The notes beneath the pieces are model-generated. The model was given only the letters and a program-made list of their open reading frames with translations. It was not told where the DNA came from and made no database searches. Positions 8,481 through 17,398 of a stretch of 64,000 bases of DNA are shown here, piece by piece. The stretch is from Maricaulis sp947259345 (GTDB lineage: Bacteria > Pseudomonadota > Alphaproteobacteria > Caulobacterales > Maricaulaceae), in the NCBI GenBank assembly GCA_965217205.1, contig OZ244254.1:3162001-3226000 (forward strand), written 5' to 3'. A program made the position numbers and the translations under genes. Every line of letters begins with the position of its first letter. Position 1 is the first letter of the stretch.

Positions 8481-9437
8481 ATGGGCCGACGCCGCAAGGG
8501 CGAGGACATCCACGGATGGGTGATCCTGGACAAACCGCTCGACATTACCTCAACCCAGGCCGTTTCGGCTGTCCGGCGCCTCTTCAACGCGAAGAAGGCC
8601 GGGCATGCCGGAACGCTCGACCCGCTGGCCTCCGGCATCCTGCCGATCGCGCTGGGTGAGGCCACCAAGACGGTGCCTTTCGCCGTCGAAGGCTCGAAAA
8701 TCTACCGCTTCACCGTGCGCTGGGGCGAGCGGACGACGACGTTGGACCGGGAAGGCGATATCATCGCGACCAGCGATGTCCGTCCCGGTCGCGAGGCGAT
8801 CGAGGCGGTCCTGCCGGATTTCATCGGGGATATCCAGCAGGTTCCGCCGGCCTTCTCCGCGATCAAGGTCGATGGCGAGCGCGCCTATGATCTGGCTCGT
8901 GGCGGGGAAGATGTGCAGCTCGAAGCGCGCGAGGTCCATATCGAGGATTTGCGCCTTCTCGACTGTCCGTCAGAGGATATGGCGGTGCTGGAAATGCGTT
9001 GTGGGAAAGGCGCTTACGTCCGTTCACTGGCGCGCGACATCGCCTTCGCCCTGGGCACGGAAGGCCATGTTGCCGCCCTGCGCAGAATTCGCGTCGGCGG
9101 ATTCGCCGAAACGGAATCCACAAGGCTGGACGTTTTGGAAGAAATGGCCCATAAGGGCGCCGCTTCGGAAGCTCTGCTCCCGGTTCAGACCGCGCTGGAC
9201 GACATCCCGGCGCTGGCCGTTACCGACGAGGAAACCTTCCAGTTGAAGCTAGGACGTCCGATCGTCCTGCTCCCGCGTCAAGCGCAAGAGCTGAAGGCGC
9301 AGCGCCGACCCCGTGAAATTGCGGGCAAGGACTGTACCTTTACCGCTTTGGCTCTTTGCGACGGTGTGGCAGTGGCGCTCGGAGACGCGAGAGCAGGAAA
9401 ATTCCAGCCCTCGCGTGTTTTCAACCTCACACCCTGA
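8481..9437 (+). CDS. truB: tRNA pseudouridine(55) synthase TruB
   Basis: 318 residues. It makes pseudouridine at position 55 in the T loop of elongator tRNAs. HGWVILDKPLDITSTQAV and the catalytic motif GHAGTLDPLASGILPIALGEATK are present, with the nucleophile Asp47. Further conserved blocks are VPPAFSAIKVDGERAYDLAR and GKGAYVRSLARDIAFALG. ATG 8481 has GGAG (8471-8474) 6 bases upstream. It is followed by rpsO and pnp, the usual order. Confidence 0.96.
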   Translation: MGRRRKGEDIHGWVILDKPLDITSTQAVSAVRRLFNAKKAGHAGTLDPLASGILPIALGEATKTVPFAVEGSKIYRFTVRWGERTTTLDREGDIIATSDVRPGREAIEAVLPDFIGDIQQVPPAFSAIKVDGERAYDLARGGEDVQLEAREVHIEDLRLLDCPSEDMAVLEMRCGKGAYVRSLARDIAFALGTEGHVAALRRIRVGGFAETESTRLDVLEEMAHKGAASEALLPVQTALDDIPALAVTDEETFQLKLGRPIVLLPRQAQELKAQRRPREIAGKDCTFTALALCDGVAVALGDARAGKFQPSRVFNLTP

Positions 9438-9448
9438 CATCAGGGTGT
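9429..9448. other. Inverted repeat over the truB stop, before rpsO
   Basis: ACACCCTGA and TCAGGGTGT form perfect 9-base arms separated by CA (realistically an 8-bp stem with a 4-base loop). It includes the truB stop codon and ends 26 bases before rpsO. No T run follows, so it is not a classic terminator; a processing or pausing site is possible. Confidence 0.55.
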
Positions 9449-9474
9449 CGACATAACGAGTTTAGGAGAACCCG

Positions 9475-9744
9475 ATGTCGATTACGCAAGAGCGCAAATC
9501 CGCGCTGATCGCTGAACATGCCCGTGGCAAAGCCGACACGGGATCGCCGGAAGTGCAAGTGGCCATCCTCACAACGCGGATTGCCAATCTTACCGAGCAC
9601 TTCAAGACCCACAAGAAGGACAACCACTCGCGTCGCGGCCTTCTTAAGATGGTCTCCCAGCGCCGCCGGCTTCTCGACTACGTCAAGAACAAGGACGTGG
9701 CCCGTTATCAGGCTCTGATCGAGAAACTGGGTCTGCGCCGCTGA
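9475..9744 (+). CDS. rpsO: 30S ribosomal protein S15
   Basis: 89 residues, the exact family length. S15 binds the central domain of 16S rRNA early in 30S assembly and contributes to intersubunit bridge B4. The signature stretches GSPEVQVAILTTRIANLTEHFKTHKKD and SRRGLLKMVSQRRRLLDYVK are intact. It has a good ribosome-binding site (TAGGAGA) upstream. pnp follows 29 bases later, presumably co-transcribed. Confidence 0.98.
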   Translation: MSITQERKSALIAEHARGKADTGSPEVQVAILTTRIANLTEHFKTHKKDNHSRRGLLKMVSQRRRLLDYVKNKDVARYQALIEKLGLRR

Positions 9745-9773
9745 TCCGCGACGCCATCCGTACGAAAGACGAT

Positions 9774-11906
9774 ATGTTCGATATCCAGAAAGAAACGATT
9801 GAGTGGGCAGGTCGCCCACTCACCATCGAAACCGGGCGGGTCGCCCGCCAGGCTGACGGCGCCGTCATGGTGTCTTACGGCGAGACGACAGTTCTCGCCA
9901 CCGCCGTCGGCGTCAAACAGGCCAAGCCGGGAGTCGATTTCTTCCCGCTGACGGTCAATTATCAGGAAAAATACTTCGCAGCGGGCAAGATTCCCGGCGG
10001 TTTCTTCAAGCGTGAAGGCCGTCCGACGGACAAGGAGACGCTGACGTCGCGCCTCATCGACCGTCCGATCCGTCCGCTGTTCGTCAAGGGCTTCAAGAAT
10101 GAAGTCCAGGTGATGCTCACCGTCCTGTCGCACGACCTTGAAAACGATCCCGACATTGTCGGCATGATCGGGGCCTCTGCGGCGCTGGTCCTGTCCGGTC
10201 TTCCCTTCATGGGTCCGATCGGCGCGGCTCGCGTTGGCTACAAGGACGGCGAATACATCATCAACCCGCCTTGTGACGAGATGGAAGACAGCGAGCTCGA
10301 TCTCGTCGTCGCCGGTACGCAGGACGCGGTCATGATGGTGGAATCGGAAGCCAAGGAGCTTTCCGAGGACGTCATGCTCGGCGCCGTCATGGCAGGCCAC
10401 GCGGCCTTCCAGCCGGTGATCGACATGATCATCAAGCTCGCCGAACGTGCGGCCAAGGAACCCTGGGATTACGCCCCGGCTGATCATTCTGCCGAGGAAG
10501 CCAAGGTTCGTGACCTGATCGGTGACGATCTGGCCAAAGCCTACACCATCGTCGACAAGACCGAGCGTTATGCCGCGGTCAATGCGGCGAAGGACAAGGC
10601 CATCGAAGCCCTGCTCCAGACGGAAGACCGTCCGGACGGCATCGAGATGACGGTTCTCAAGGACGTCATGAAAGCGGTCGAGAGCTCCATCGTTCGCGGT
10701 GGCATCATCAAGACCGGCAAGCGTATCGATGGCCGCGCCCTCGATCAGGTCCGTTCGATCGTGTCTGAAGCCGGCATCCTGCCGCGGACGCATGGTTCGG
10801 CCCTGTTCACGCGTGGGGAAACCCAGGCCCTGGTCGTTGCGACCCTGGGCACGGGCGAAGATGAGCAATTCATCGACGCCCTGACGGGAACCTATAAAGA
10901 ACGCTTCATGCTGCACTACAATTTCCCGCCCTATTCGGTCGGTGAGACGTCTTTCCGTCTCGCTCCGGGTCGTCGGGAAATCGGCCACGGCAAGCTTGCC
11001 TGGCGTGCGGTCAAGGCGGTCCTTCCGGCCAAGGAAGACTTCCCCTACACGATCCGTCTGGTCTCCGAGATCACCGAGTCGAACGGCTCGTCCTCGATGG
11101 CCACGGTCTGTGGCGCTTCGCTGTCCATGATGGACGCCGGCGTGCCGATCACCCGTCCGGTCTCTGGCATTGCCATGGGCCTGATCAAGGATCCGGAAGG
11201 CGTTGCCGTTCTCTCCGACATCCTGGGTGATGAGGATCATCTCGGCGATATGGACTTCAAGGTGGCTGGTACCACTGAAGGCGTCACCTCGCTGCAGATG
11301 GACATCAAGATCGCCGGCATCAACGAGGAGATCATGAAGACAGCCCTGGCCCAGGCCAATGGCGGTCGTCTGCATATCCTCGAAGAGATGGGCAAGGCGC
11401 TGGGCGAAGCCCGCACCGAGCTCGGCGAGTTCGCGCCGCGTATCGAGACCATCACCATTCCGACCGACAAGATCCGCGACGTGATCGGTTCGGGCGGCAA
11501 GGTGATCCGCGAGATCGTGGAAACGACCGGTGCCAAGGTCGACGTCAATGATGACGGCGTGATCAAGGTGTCGTCCTCGGACGGCGCGTCGATCAAGGCC
11601 GCCCTCGACTGGATCCACGGCCTCACGGCCGAGCCGGAAGAAGGCAAGGTCTACAAGGGCAAGGTCGTCAAGGTCATGGACTTTGGTGCCTTCGTGAACT
11701 TCTTCGGTCCCAAGGACGGTCTCGTCCACGTGTCCCAGCTCAAGGCTGAACGCGTGAACCATCCGTCCGACGTGGTCGCTGAAGGCCAGGAAGTCTACGT
11801 CAAGCTCCTCGGCTTCGATGATCGCGGCAAGGTTCGCCTGTCGATGAAAGTCGTCGACCAGGAAACCGGCGAAGAGATCAAGAAGGAAGAAGAAGACGCT
11901 GAATAA
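9774..11906 (+). CDS. pnp: Polyribonucleotide nucleotidyltransferase (PNPase)
   Basis: 710 residues. PNPase degrades RNA 3' to 5' by phosphorolysis and is a degradosome component. The order is RNase PH domain 1 (about 10-145), all-helical linker, RNase PH domain 2 (about 310-545, with FTRGETQALVVATLG), KH domain with GSGGKVIREI (about 570), and S1 domain (about 622-690, GKVVKVMDFGAFVNFFGPKDGLVHVSQL). The acidic tail (KKEEEDAE) is normal. A strong terminator follows. The long opposite-strand reading frame over this gene is a codon-usage shadow. Confidence 0.97.
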   Translation: MFDIQKETIEWAGRPLTIETGRVARQADGAVMVSYGETTVLATAVGVKQAKPGVDFFPLTVNYQEKYFAAGKIPGGFFKREGRPTDKETLTSRLIDRPIRPLFVKGFKNEVQVMLTVLSHDLENDPDIVGMIGASAALVLSGLPFMGPIGAARVGYKDGEYIINPPCDEMEDSELDLVVAGTQDAVMMVESEAKELSEDVMLGAVMAGHAAFQPVIDMIIKLAERAAKEPWDYAPADHSAEEAKVRDLIGDDLAKAYTIVDKTERYAAVNAAKDKAIEALLQTEDRPDGIEMTVLKDVMKAVESSIVRGGIIKTGKRIDGRALDQVRSIVSEAGILPRTHGSALFTRGETQALVVATLGTGEDEQFIDALTGTYKERFMLHYNFPPYSVGETSFRLAPGRREIGHGKLAWRAVKAVLPAKEDFPYTIRLVSEITESNGSSSMATVCGASLSMMDAGVPITRPVSGIAMGLIKDPEGVAVLSDILGDEDHLGDMDFKVAGTTEGVTSLQMDIKIAGINEEIMKTALAQANGGRLHILEEMGKALGEARTELGEFAPRIETITIPTDKIRDVIGSGGKVIREIVETTGAKVDVNDDGVIKVSSSDGASIKAALDWIHGLTAEPEEGKVYKGKVVKVMDFGAFVNFFGPKDGLVHVSQLKAERVNHPSDVVAEGQEVYVKLLGFDDRGKVRLSMKVVDQETGEEIKKEEEDAE

Positions 11907-11937
11907 GCGATCTGCTTCGATCGACTGATCAAGAAAG

Positions 11938-11966
11938 CCCCGCCGGAGTGATCCGGCGGGGTTTTT
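11938..11966 (+). terminator. Rho-independent terminator of pnp
   Basis: Perfect 10-bp stem CCCCGCCGGA / TCCGGCGGGG, 4-nt loop, then five T. It ends the truB-rpsO-pnp series. Confidence 0.93.
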
Positions 11967-12049
11967 CGTGCCCGCTACGCAAGATGAGGAACACACGTTA
12001 TAATCCGTTGCAGGCCCGACACGCGTGGCTGCTTGGCGGAGGATTGAGG

Positions 12050-12529
12050 GTGAACTGGACGATTGCTGACTTTCTGGTCGCGGGCTGTTTGCTGGCGGTT
12101 CTGGGGTCGGGGGCCTGGTGGGTCGCGCGCCCCGGTCGGCCCTGGTCTCGTCGCCTTGCCGATTTCGGCATGATTGGAAGCAATGTCCTGCTGATCTGGA
12201 TCAATGGCGCTGTGGGTGTGATCGGGACCGAGGACCAGGACGCCAACCTTCTTTATCTCATCCTGCCGGTGTTCGGGATAGCGGGCGCCGCTGCGTCGCG
12301 CTGGACCCGACGCGCTCGTTATCTGGCCAGCCTGGCGTCGGCGATGGCCATGGTTCTGATTGGCGGTTTGGCGCTGGCCTTTGGCTGGGGAGAGGGCGGC
12401 GCGCGCTGGCCGGTGGATGTGCTGAGCGTGACAGCTGTCTTCACCGCCGGATTTCTGTTTGCGGCCTGGCTCTACCGTCAGGCAAATCAGGCGGAGTTCG
12501 TTCAGGCGGCGTCCAGCCGGGCGCGATAG
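12050..12529 (+). CDS. Small integral membrane protein, unknown function
   Basis: 159 residues from a GTG start that has GGAGG (12038-12042) 7 bases upstream; upstream in-frame starts lack this and would reach into the pnp terminator. Four or so hydrophobic segments are visible: IADFLVAGCLLAVLGSGAWWV, FGMIGSNVLLIWINGAVGVI, LLYLILPVFGIAGAAA and SLASAMAMVLIGGLALAFGW, with one more near the C-terminus. I do not recognise a family. Its 3' end overlaps by 28 bases the 3' end of the opposite LytTR gene, which is also a membrane protein. Confidence 0.7.
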   Translation: MNWTIADFLVAGCLLAVLGSGAWWVARPGRPWSRRLADFGMIGSNVLLIWINGAVGVIGTEDQDANLLYLILPVFGIAGAAASRWTRRARYLASLASAMAMVLIGGLALAFGWGEGGARWPVDVLSVTAVFTAGFLFAAWLYRQANQAEFVQAASSRAR

Positions 12530-13362
12530 CGCCGACTGCCGGGGATTTGCGCGCCGGTATCCAGGGTGATGGCGACATCGCCCTCGCCGGTCGGGGCGAT
12601 CTCGGTGATGGCATCGCGATTGACCAGCCAGGAGCGGTGGACCCGGACGACATCGATGCCGGCATCGGCCAATTGTCGTTCCAACTCGGTCAGGGTGGAG
12701 CGGGCGAGGTGCTCGCCGCCGGCCAGGCGGATCTCGACATAATTCCCGGCCGCCTGGGCGGCGCGAAATTCATCGGCCGCGATTCGCAGGGTACGGCCGC
12801 CGCATTTCAGGGTCAGGCGATGAGAACTGCGCGCCTCGGCCCGGGCGGCCTCGACTTCCAGTCGCCGCATCTGCAGGGCCAGTGAGACCGCCATGATGAT
12901 CTGATAGCCCGCATAGGTGCCAATATCCTTGCGCGCCTCATAGACGATTTCCCGCCATGGGGCGTCATGGAAGAACTCGTAGTCGCTCTCATAGGCAAAG
13001 GCCCAGACCCCTTCCCGGATCAGCACCATGCCCAGTACATGCAGGCTGGTATAGGCGAGGAAGCCCAGCAAATGCCAGGGCAGGGAGGTCAGCCAGCGAC
13101 CGGGTTCCAGGGGGGCGCGCAATCCCAGCCACATCATGGCCGGCACCATGAGTGCCGTCATGATGATGCTCGAGCCTTCCGTAACCCAGGCAAAGAAAGG
13201 GGGTGCGTCACGTCCGTCTCGGGCGAACTCGGTGTCTATGGACAAGGAGGCGATGATCCAGAACGCCAGCAGGCTGAGCCAGGCGAAGCGGCAGGCCAGC
13301 CATAGCGCCCGCCGTTCGGCGGCGCGGGCGCGGTCTCGATCAAAGGGACGCGTGTCGCTCAT
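12502..13362 (-). CDS. Membrane-anchored LytTR-domain transcription regulator
   Basis: 286 residues (292 if the GTG at 13380 is used). The N-terminal half has four hydrophobic segments (about 25-45, 65-85, 95-115, 145-165). The C-terminal ~100 residues are a LytTR DNA-binding domain: LKCGGRTLRIAADEFRAAQAAGNYVEI, RSTLTELERQLADAGIDVVRVHRSWLVN. LytTR proteins bind direct repeats upstream of their targets; membrane-anchored ones without a receiver are common in Caulobacterales and are thought to sense envelope or intramembrane signals. It is divergent from the acyltransferase gene at 13542, a possible target. Neither start has a clear ribosome-binding site. Confidence 0.85.
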   Translation of the reverse strand: MSDTRPFDRDRARAAERRALWLACRFAWLSLLAFWIIASLSIDTEFARDGRDAPPFFAWVTEGSSIIMTALMVPAMMWLGLRAPLEPGRWLTSLPWHLLGFLAYTSLHVLGMVLIREGVWAFAYESDYEFFHDAPWREIVYEARKDIGTYAGYQIIMAVSLALQMRRLEVEAARAEARSSHRLTLKCGGRTLRIAADEFRAAQAAGNYVEIRLAGGEHLARSTLTELERQLADAGIDVVRVHRSWLVNRDAITEIAPTGEGDVAITLDTGAQIPGSRRYRARLDAA

Positions 13363-13541
13363 GTCCGGATGCTCGCTCACGGTCTTACAAACCGCAAGCG
13401 GGACGTCAGCCGCTCATCCCCGCTCGCCGCCGCTTGACACTGAGCTGCCGCCACTGGCCCCGCCGGACTGCCTGTGGTCCCCGGGTGCTGGCGTGAAGCG
13501 GACGGCTGCATGACAGGTGTCGGCACTTGAGGAGTGTTGCC

Positions 13542-14798
13542 ATGACCCACGAAGCCGCCCGACAAACGCATACCCTATCAGCCTCGTCCCGACATTTCGG
13601 TGTCGACTGGTTGCGGATCGGGGTCTTCTTGCTGTTGATCGTCTATCACACCGGCATGTTCTTCAATACGGAAGGCTGGCATGCCAAGAGCCTCAACGCG
13701 AATGACGCGATGGAGCCCTTCATGTGGCTCTCCAGTCCCTGGCGCCTGCCGCTGCTTTTCCTGATTTCCGGCATCGCCATCCGCTTCCTCTCCGACAAGC
13801 TGGGAAGTGGCCGTTTCGCCGCTGATCGGGCCTGGCGGCTGTTTCCGGTCATCCTGTTCGGCATGTATGTGATCGTGCCGCCGCAATCCTATTCCGAGCT
13901 GCGTATTGCCGGCCTGATCGAGCCGGGCTGGTGGGACTTCTATCGCCAGTATGCCGGCGAGTGGGCGGGCCCGTGGGCGCTGCACACGCCGACCTGGAAC
14001 CATCTCTGGTATGTCGTTTATCTCTTCGTTTATTGCCTGCTCCTGGCGCCGCTTATTCCGCTGCTGCGCAGGCTGGCAGACAGCGCGGCATTGCAACGGG
14101 TGGGTCTGGCCGCGGCCCGCAATGGCCTGGGACTGGCCGGTCTCATTATCCTGCCGCTCCTGCCCTTTCTTCTGGTCCGCTTTACCCTCGCCGACCAGTT
14201 TCCGACCACGCATGACCTGGTCGAGGACTGGGCCAATCACGCCAACTCCCTGACCATGGTGCTGATCGGTTATTTCCTGGCCAAGAATGACGGGCTCTGG
14301 CGTGCGATTGATCGGGCTCTGCCGGTCGCTGCAACGCTGACCGCCGGTCTGCTCGCCTATCTCTTCTGGGCCTATACCCATATCGATTTCGTGGTGGCGG
14401 ACCCGGTCCTGCTCTGGATCGCGCGGATTGGCCGGATTGTGTTCATGTGGTCGATCATCCTGACCCTTCTGGGTGCGGCGCGCCGCTGGCTGGACCATGA
14501 CGGCCCGATCCGCCGCTATCTCACTGCGGCGGTCTTCCCCTGGTATATTCTGCACCAGACCCTGATCGTGTCGGTCGGCTTTGCGATCCGCGATGCGGGC
14601 TTCGGGGTCTGGACGGAATTCCTGATCATCGAGGCGGCCACGATTGTCGGCTGCGTAATCGGATTTGAGGTCCTGCGCCGGATTCCGGTGCTGCGCCTGG
14701 TCATGGGCATGAAGGCGTTGGCGCCTGCGGTGACGACCGAACCGGCCCAAGGAGCCGCCAGGCCGGCGGCCGCCGGTGAGACATTACAAAAACTTTAG
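13542..14798 (+). CDS. Membrane acyltransferase (acyltransferase-3/OpgC-like)
   Basis: 418 residues with about ten hydrophobic segments. The opening RHFGVDWLRIGVFLLLIVYHTGMFF, with a conserved His in the first helix, and PWRLPLLFLISGIAIRFL are typical of acyltransferase-3 / glucan C-succinyl- or acetyltransferase-like proteins, which move an acyl group onto extracytoplasmic sugars or lipids. ATG 13542 has GAGGAG (13529-13534) 7 bases upstream. The acceptor is unknown. It is divergent from the LytTR regulator, so co-regulation is plausible. Confidence 0.82.
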   Translation: MTHEAARQTHTLSASSRHFGVDWLRIGVFLLLIVYHTGMFFNTEGWHAKSLNANDAMEPFMWLSSPWRLPLLFLISGIAIRFLSDKLGSGRFAADRAWRLFPVILFGMYVIVPPQSYSELRIAGLIEPGWWDFYRQYAGEWAGPWALHTPTWNHLWYVVYLFVYCLLLAPLIPLLRRLADSAALQRVGLAAARNGLGLAGLIILPLLPFLLVRFTLADQFPTTHDLVEDWANHANSLTMVLIGYFLAKNDGLWRAIDRALPVAATLTAGLLAYLFWAYTHIDFVVADPVLLWIARIGRIVFMWSIILTLLGAARRWLDHDGPIRRYLTAAVFPWYILHQTLIVSVGFAIRDAGFGVWTEFLIIEAATIVGCVIGFEVLRRIPVLRLVMGMKALAPAVTTEPAQGAARPAAAGETLQKL

Positions 14799-14854
14799 AC
14801 GAAACCGCGCCGCGTCCGCCTATCTTTCCGAACAAATATATCGGGGAGTTCGTG

Positions 14855-17308
14855 ATGTTGAAATCGATGATGAAAACCGGCCTCAAGGCCGGACTGGGAC
14901 TGGTGGCGGCTTCGGCCTTCTGGGTTGCCCCGGTCGCGGCGCAGGAGCCCTACCGCCTGCCACCCCAGGACATCATCGATATCGTCGACGCGGCACCGTC
15001 GCCCTGGACCTCGCTTTCGCCGGCGCGCGACACACTCTTGCTCATGCATCGCGAGGCCCTGCCGCCGGTTGCCGAACTGGCCCGTCCGATGGAACGCCTG
15101 GCCGGGCTTCGCCTGGATGCGACGCTGAACGGGCGTCATGGTCCGCGCTCTGTCGTGGGTCTGTCCCTGATGGATCTGGAGAGCGGTGAGGAGCGCCGGG
15201 TCTCGCTGCCGGATGATGCCGGGATTTCCTACACAAGCTGGTCGCCGGACGGGTCGCAGATCGCCTTTGTGATGACGCGCAATGACGCGCTCAGCCTGTG
15301 GGTGGTCGATGTCGAGCGGGCCCGCGCCCGAGAACTGGTCGATAGCGGCATCAATGCCGTCTTCTCGCCGATTGACTGGATGCCGGATGGCGACAGCCTG
15401 CTCGTCAGCCTTGTGGATCCGGACCGCGGTGCCATGCCGGAGCGTCCACGTGTGCCGGTCGGTCCTGTCACCCAGGAAGCCAGTGGCTATGAAGCGCCGG
15501 TGCGGACCTATCAGGATCTGCTGACCGATGATCATGACGCGGCGCTCTTTGCCTGGCTCGCCACGAGCCAGCTGGCCGTCGTCAACACAAGCGGCCGTAC
15601 GCGGGTTCGCGAGCTCGGCGAGCCGGGCCTGTATTATTCCGCTTCTCCGGCGCCGGGCGGGGAGTATGTCCTCATCGGCGAGATGGAACAGCCTTTCTCC
15701 TACCAAGTACCCTGGTCGCGTTTTCCGGACCGGGTCTTCGTGATCGACATGGACGGTGATGAAGTGGCGACGATTGCCCGTCAGCCCCTGGCCGACAATG
15801 TACCGATCGGGGGCGTGGTCACCGGTCGCCGCTCGGTGAGCTGGCAGGCCAGTCATGCCGCCCGCCTGACCTGGGCGGAAGCGCTCGATAATGGCGATCC
15901 GCGGGTTGAAACCGATGAGCGCGACAGTGTCTGGGCGCTCGAAGCTCCGTTTGACGGTGAGCCGATGGAAATCCTGCGCACCGAGGATCGCTATTACGGC
16001 ACGCAATTCACCACGGAAGGCCAGCTCGGCTTTTCCATGGAGTATGATCGCGATACGCGCGTCATTCGCCGCTGGCTGGTTGATTTTGCCGATCCGTCGG
16101 TCGAGCCGCGCCTCGCCGAGGAACGTAATTATCAGGACAGCTACGCCAATCCGGGCAGTGCGTTGAGCGTTCGCAATGAATTCGGCCGCAGCGTCGTCGG
16201 CGTCCATGATGGCTATATGTACATGGCCGGTGACGGCGCCACGCCGGAGGGCGACCGCCCCTTCCTCAACCGGGTCAATTTCGAGACGTTCGAGACGACG
16301 GAAATCTGGCGCAATAGCGGTGAGAATTACGAAGAGATCATCGGTCTCACCGCGCCGGATGGCTCGGCCTTCCTGACCAGCTGGGAAGACCCGGTGACCC
16401 CGCCGAATGTGCGCTGGCACCGCGCCGGTGAAGCGATCGCCCAGATCACCGATTTCGAAAATCCCCACCCGCAGCTCAATGAGATCAGCCGCGAGCTGAT
16501 CACCTATGAGCGCGAGGATGGCGTGCCGCTCTCGGCGACGCTCTACCTGCCGGCCGGCTATGAGGAAGGCGACACCCTGCCCGTCCTCGTCTGGGGCTAT
16601 CCGCTGGAATACAACGACACCTCGACGGCCGGTCAGGTCTCCGGCTCGCCCTACGAATTCACCCGTGTCGGCGGGACCAGTCCGCGCTTCCTGGTGACCC
16701 AGGGCTATGCGCTGCTGGAAAACGCCACCATGCCGATCGTCGGAGATGACCCGGAGACGGTGAATGACACTTTCATCGAACAGCTCGTCCTGTCGGCGGA
16801 AGCTGCGCGTGATGTGACGGTGGAGATGGGCTTTGGCGATGGCGAGCGTCTGGCGATCGCCGGCCACTCCTATGGCGCCTTCATGACCGCGCATCTTCTC
16901 GCCGCCTCGGACGTCTTCCGCGCCGGTATCGCCCGCTCGGGCGCCTATAACCGCACCCTGACGCCCTTCGGCTTCCAGTCCGAACGCCGCACCTTCTGGG
17001 CGGCACCGGAGACCTATTTCGAGCTCTCGCCCTTCATGCATGCCGACCAGATCAATGAGCCCATGCTGATTATCCACGGCCAGATGGACAATAATTCCGG
17101 CACCTACCCGATGCAGTCCGAACGCATGTTCGCCGCCGTCAAAGGCAATGCCGGCACCGCCCGCCTGGTCATGCTCCCCTATGAAAGCCACGGCTATCGC
17201 GGCCGCGAGAGCATCCTCCACGTTCTGGCCGAAAGCATCGACTGGCTGAACCGCTGGGTGATGCCGGTTGAGGATCCGATGGGGGAGGAGGAGGCTGCGG
17301 CGGAATAA
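14855..17308 (+). CDS. Secreted S9-family (prolyl oligopeptidase-like) peptidase
   Basis: 817 residues. A signal peptide (MLKSMMKTGLKAGLGLVAASAFWVAPVAAQ) precedes a beta-propeller-like region (about 40-500) and a C-terminal alpha/beta-hydrolase catalytic domain. The nucleophile elbow GHSYGAF places Ser672; GQMDNNSGT carries the likely Asp and YESHGYRGRE the likely His. The SYG pattern is that of S9 dipeptidyl/acylaminoacyl-type enzymes. ATG 14855 follows GGGGAG (14843-14848) with 6-base spacing; the GTG 3 bases earlier is less well placed. It presumably degrades peptides in the periplasm or outside the cell. Confidence 0.88.
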   Translation: MLKSMMKTGLKAGLGLVAASAFWVAPVAAQEPYRLPPQDIIDIVDAAPSPWTSLSPARDTLLLMHREALPPVAELARPMERLAGLRLDATLNGRHGPRSVVGLSLMDLESGEERRVSLPDDAGISYTSWSPDGSQIAFVMTRNDALSLWVVDVERARARELVDSGINAVFSPIDWMPDGDSLLVSLVDPDRGAMPERPRVPVGPVTQEASGYEAPVRTYQDLLTDDHDAALFAWLATSQLAVVNTSGRTRVRELGEPGLYYSASPAPGGEYVLIGEMEQPFSYQVPWSRFPDRVFVIDMDGDEVATIARQPLADNVPIGGVVTGRRSVSWQASHAARLTWAEALDNGDPRVETDERDSVWALEAPFDGEPMEILRTEDRYYGTQFTTEGQLGFSMEYDRDTRVIRRWLVDFADPSVEPRLAEERNYQDSYANPGSALSVRNEFGRSVVGVHDGYMYMAGDGATPEGDRPFLNRVNFETFETTEIWRNSGENYEEIIGLTAPDGSAFLTSWEDPVTPPNVRWHRAGEAIAQITDFENPHPQLNEISRELITYEREDGVPLSATLYLPAGYEEGDTLPVLVWGYPLEYNDTSTAGQVSGSPYEFTRVGGTSPRFLVTQGYALLENATMPIVGDDPETVNDTFIEQLVLSAEAARDVTVEMGFGDGERLAIAGHSYGAFMTAHLLAASDVFRAGIARSGAYNRTLTPFGFQSERRTFWAAPETYFELSPFMHADQINEPMLIIHGQMDNNSGTYPMQSERMFAAVKGNAGTARLVMLPYESHGYRGRESILHVLAESIDWLNRWVMPVEDPMGEEEAAAE

Positions 17309-17334
17309 TTCTGCTGAGCTTGCAATCCAAGCCG

Positions 17335-17374
17335 AGAAAAGGCCCCGTCGGAGCAATCCGGCGGGGCCTCTTTC
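17335..17374. terminator. Bidirectional terminator between the S9 peptidase and fabI
   Basis: 12-bp stem at 17341-17352 / 17357-17368 with one T-G pair and a GCAA tetraloop. AAAA precedes it (a T run on the minus strand) and CTCTTTC follows. It can serve both convergent genes. Confidence 0.82.
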
Positions 17375-17398
17375 ATGGCAGCGCTGTCGAGGTCAGAT

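Noticed and set aside
9708..11996. Open reading frame of 762 codons on the minus strand over pnp
   Set aside because: It mirrors pnp codon by codon in a GC-rich genome; the protein is low-complexity His/Asp/Arg-rich with no family pattern, while pnp is fully conserved.
14795..17356. Open reading frame of 853 codons on the minus strand over the S9 peptidase
   Set aside because: Shadow of the plus-strand gene, with no recognisable domain; the plus strand has a signal peptide, ribosome-binding site and catalytic motifs.
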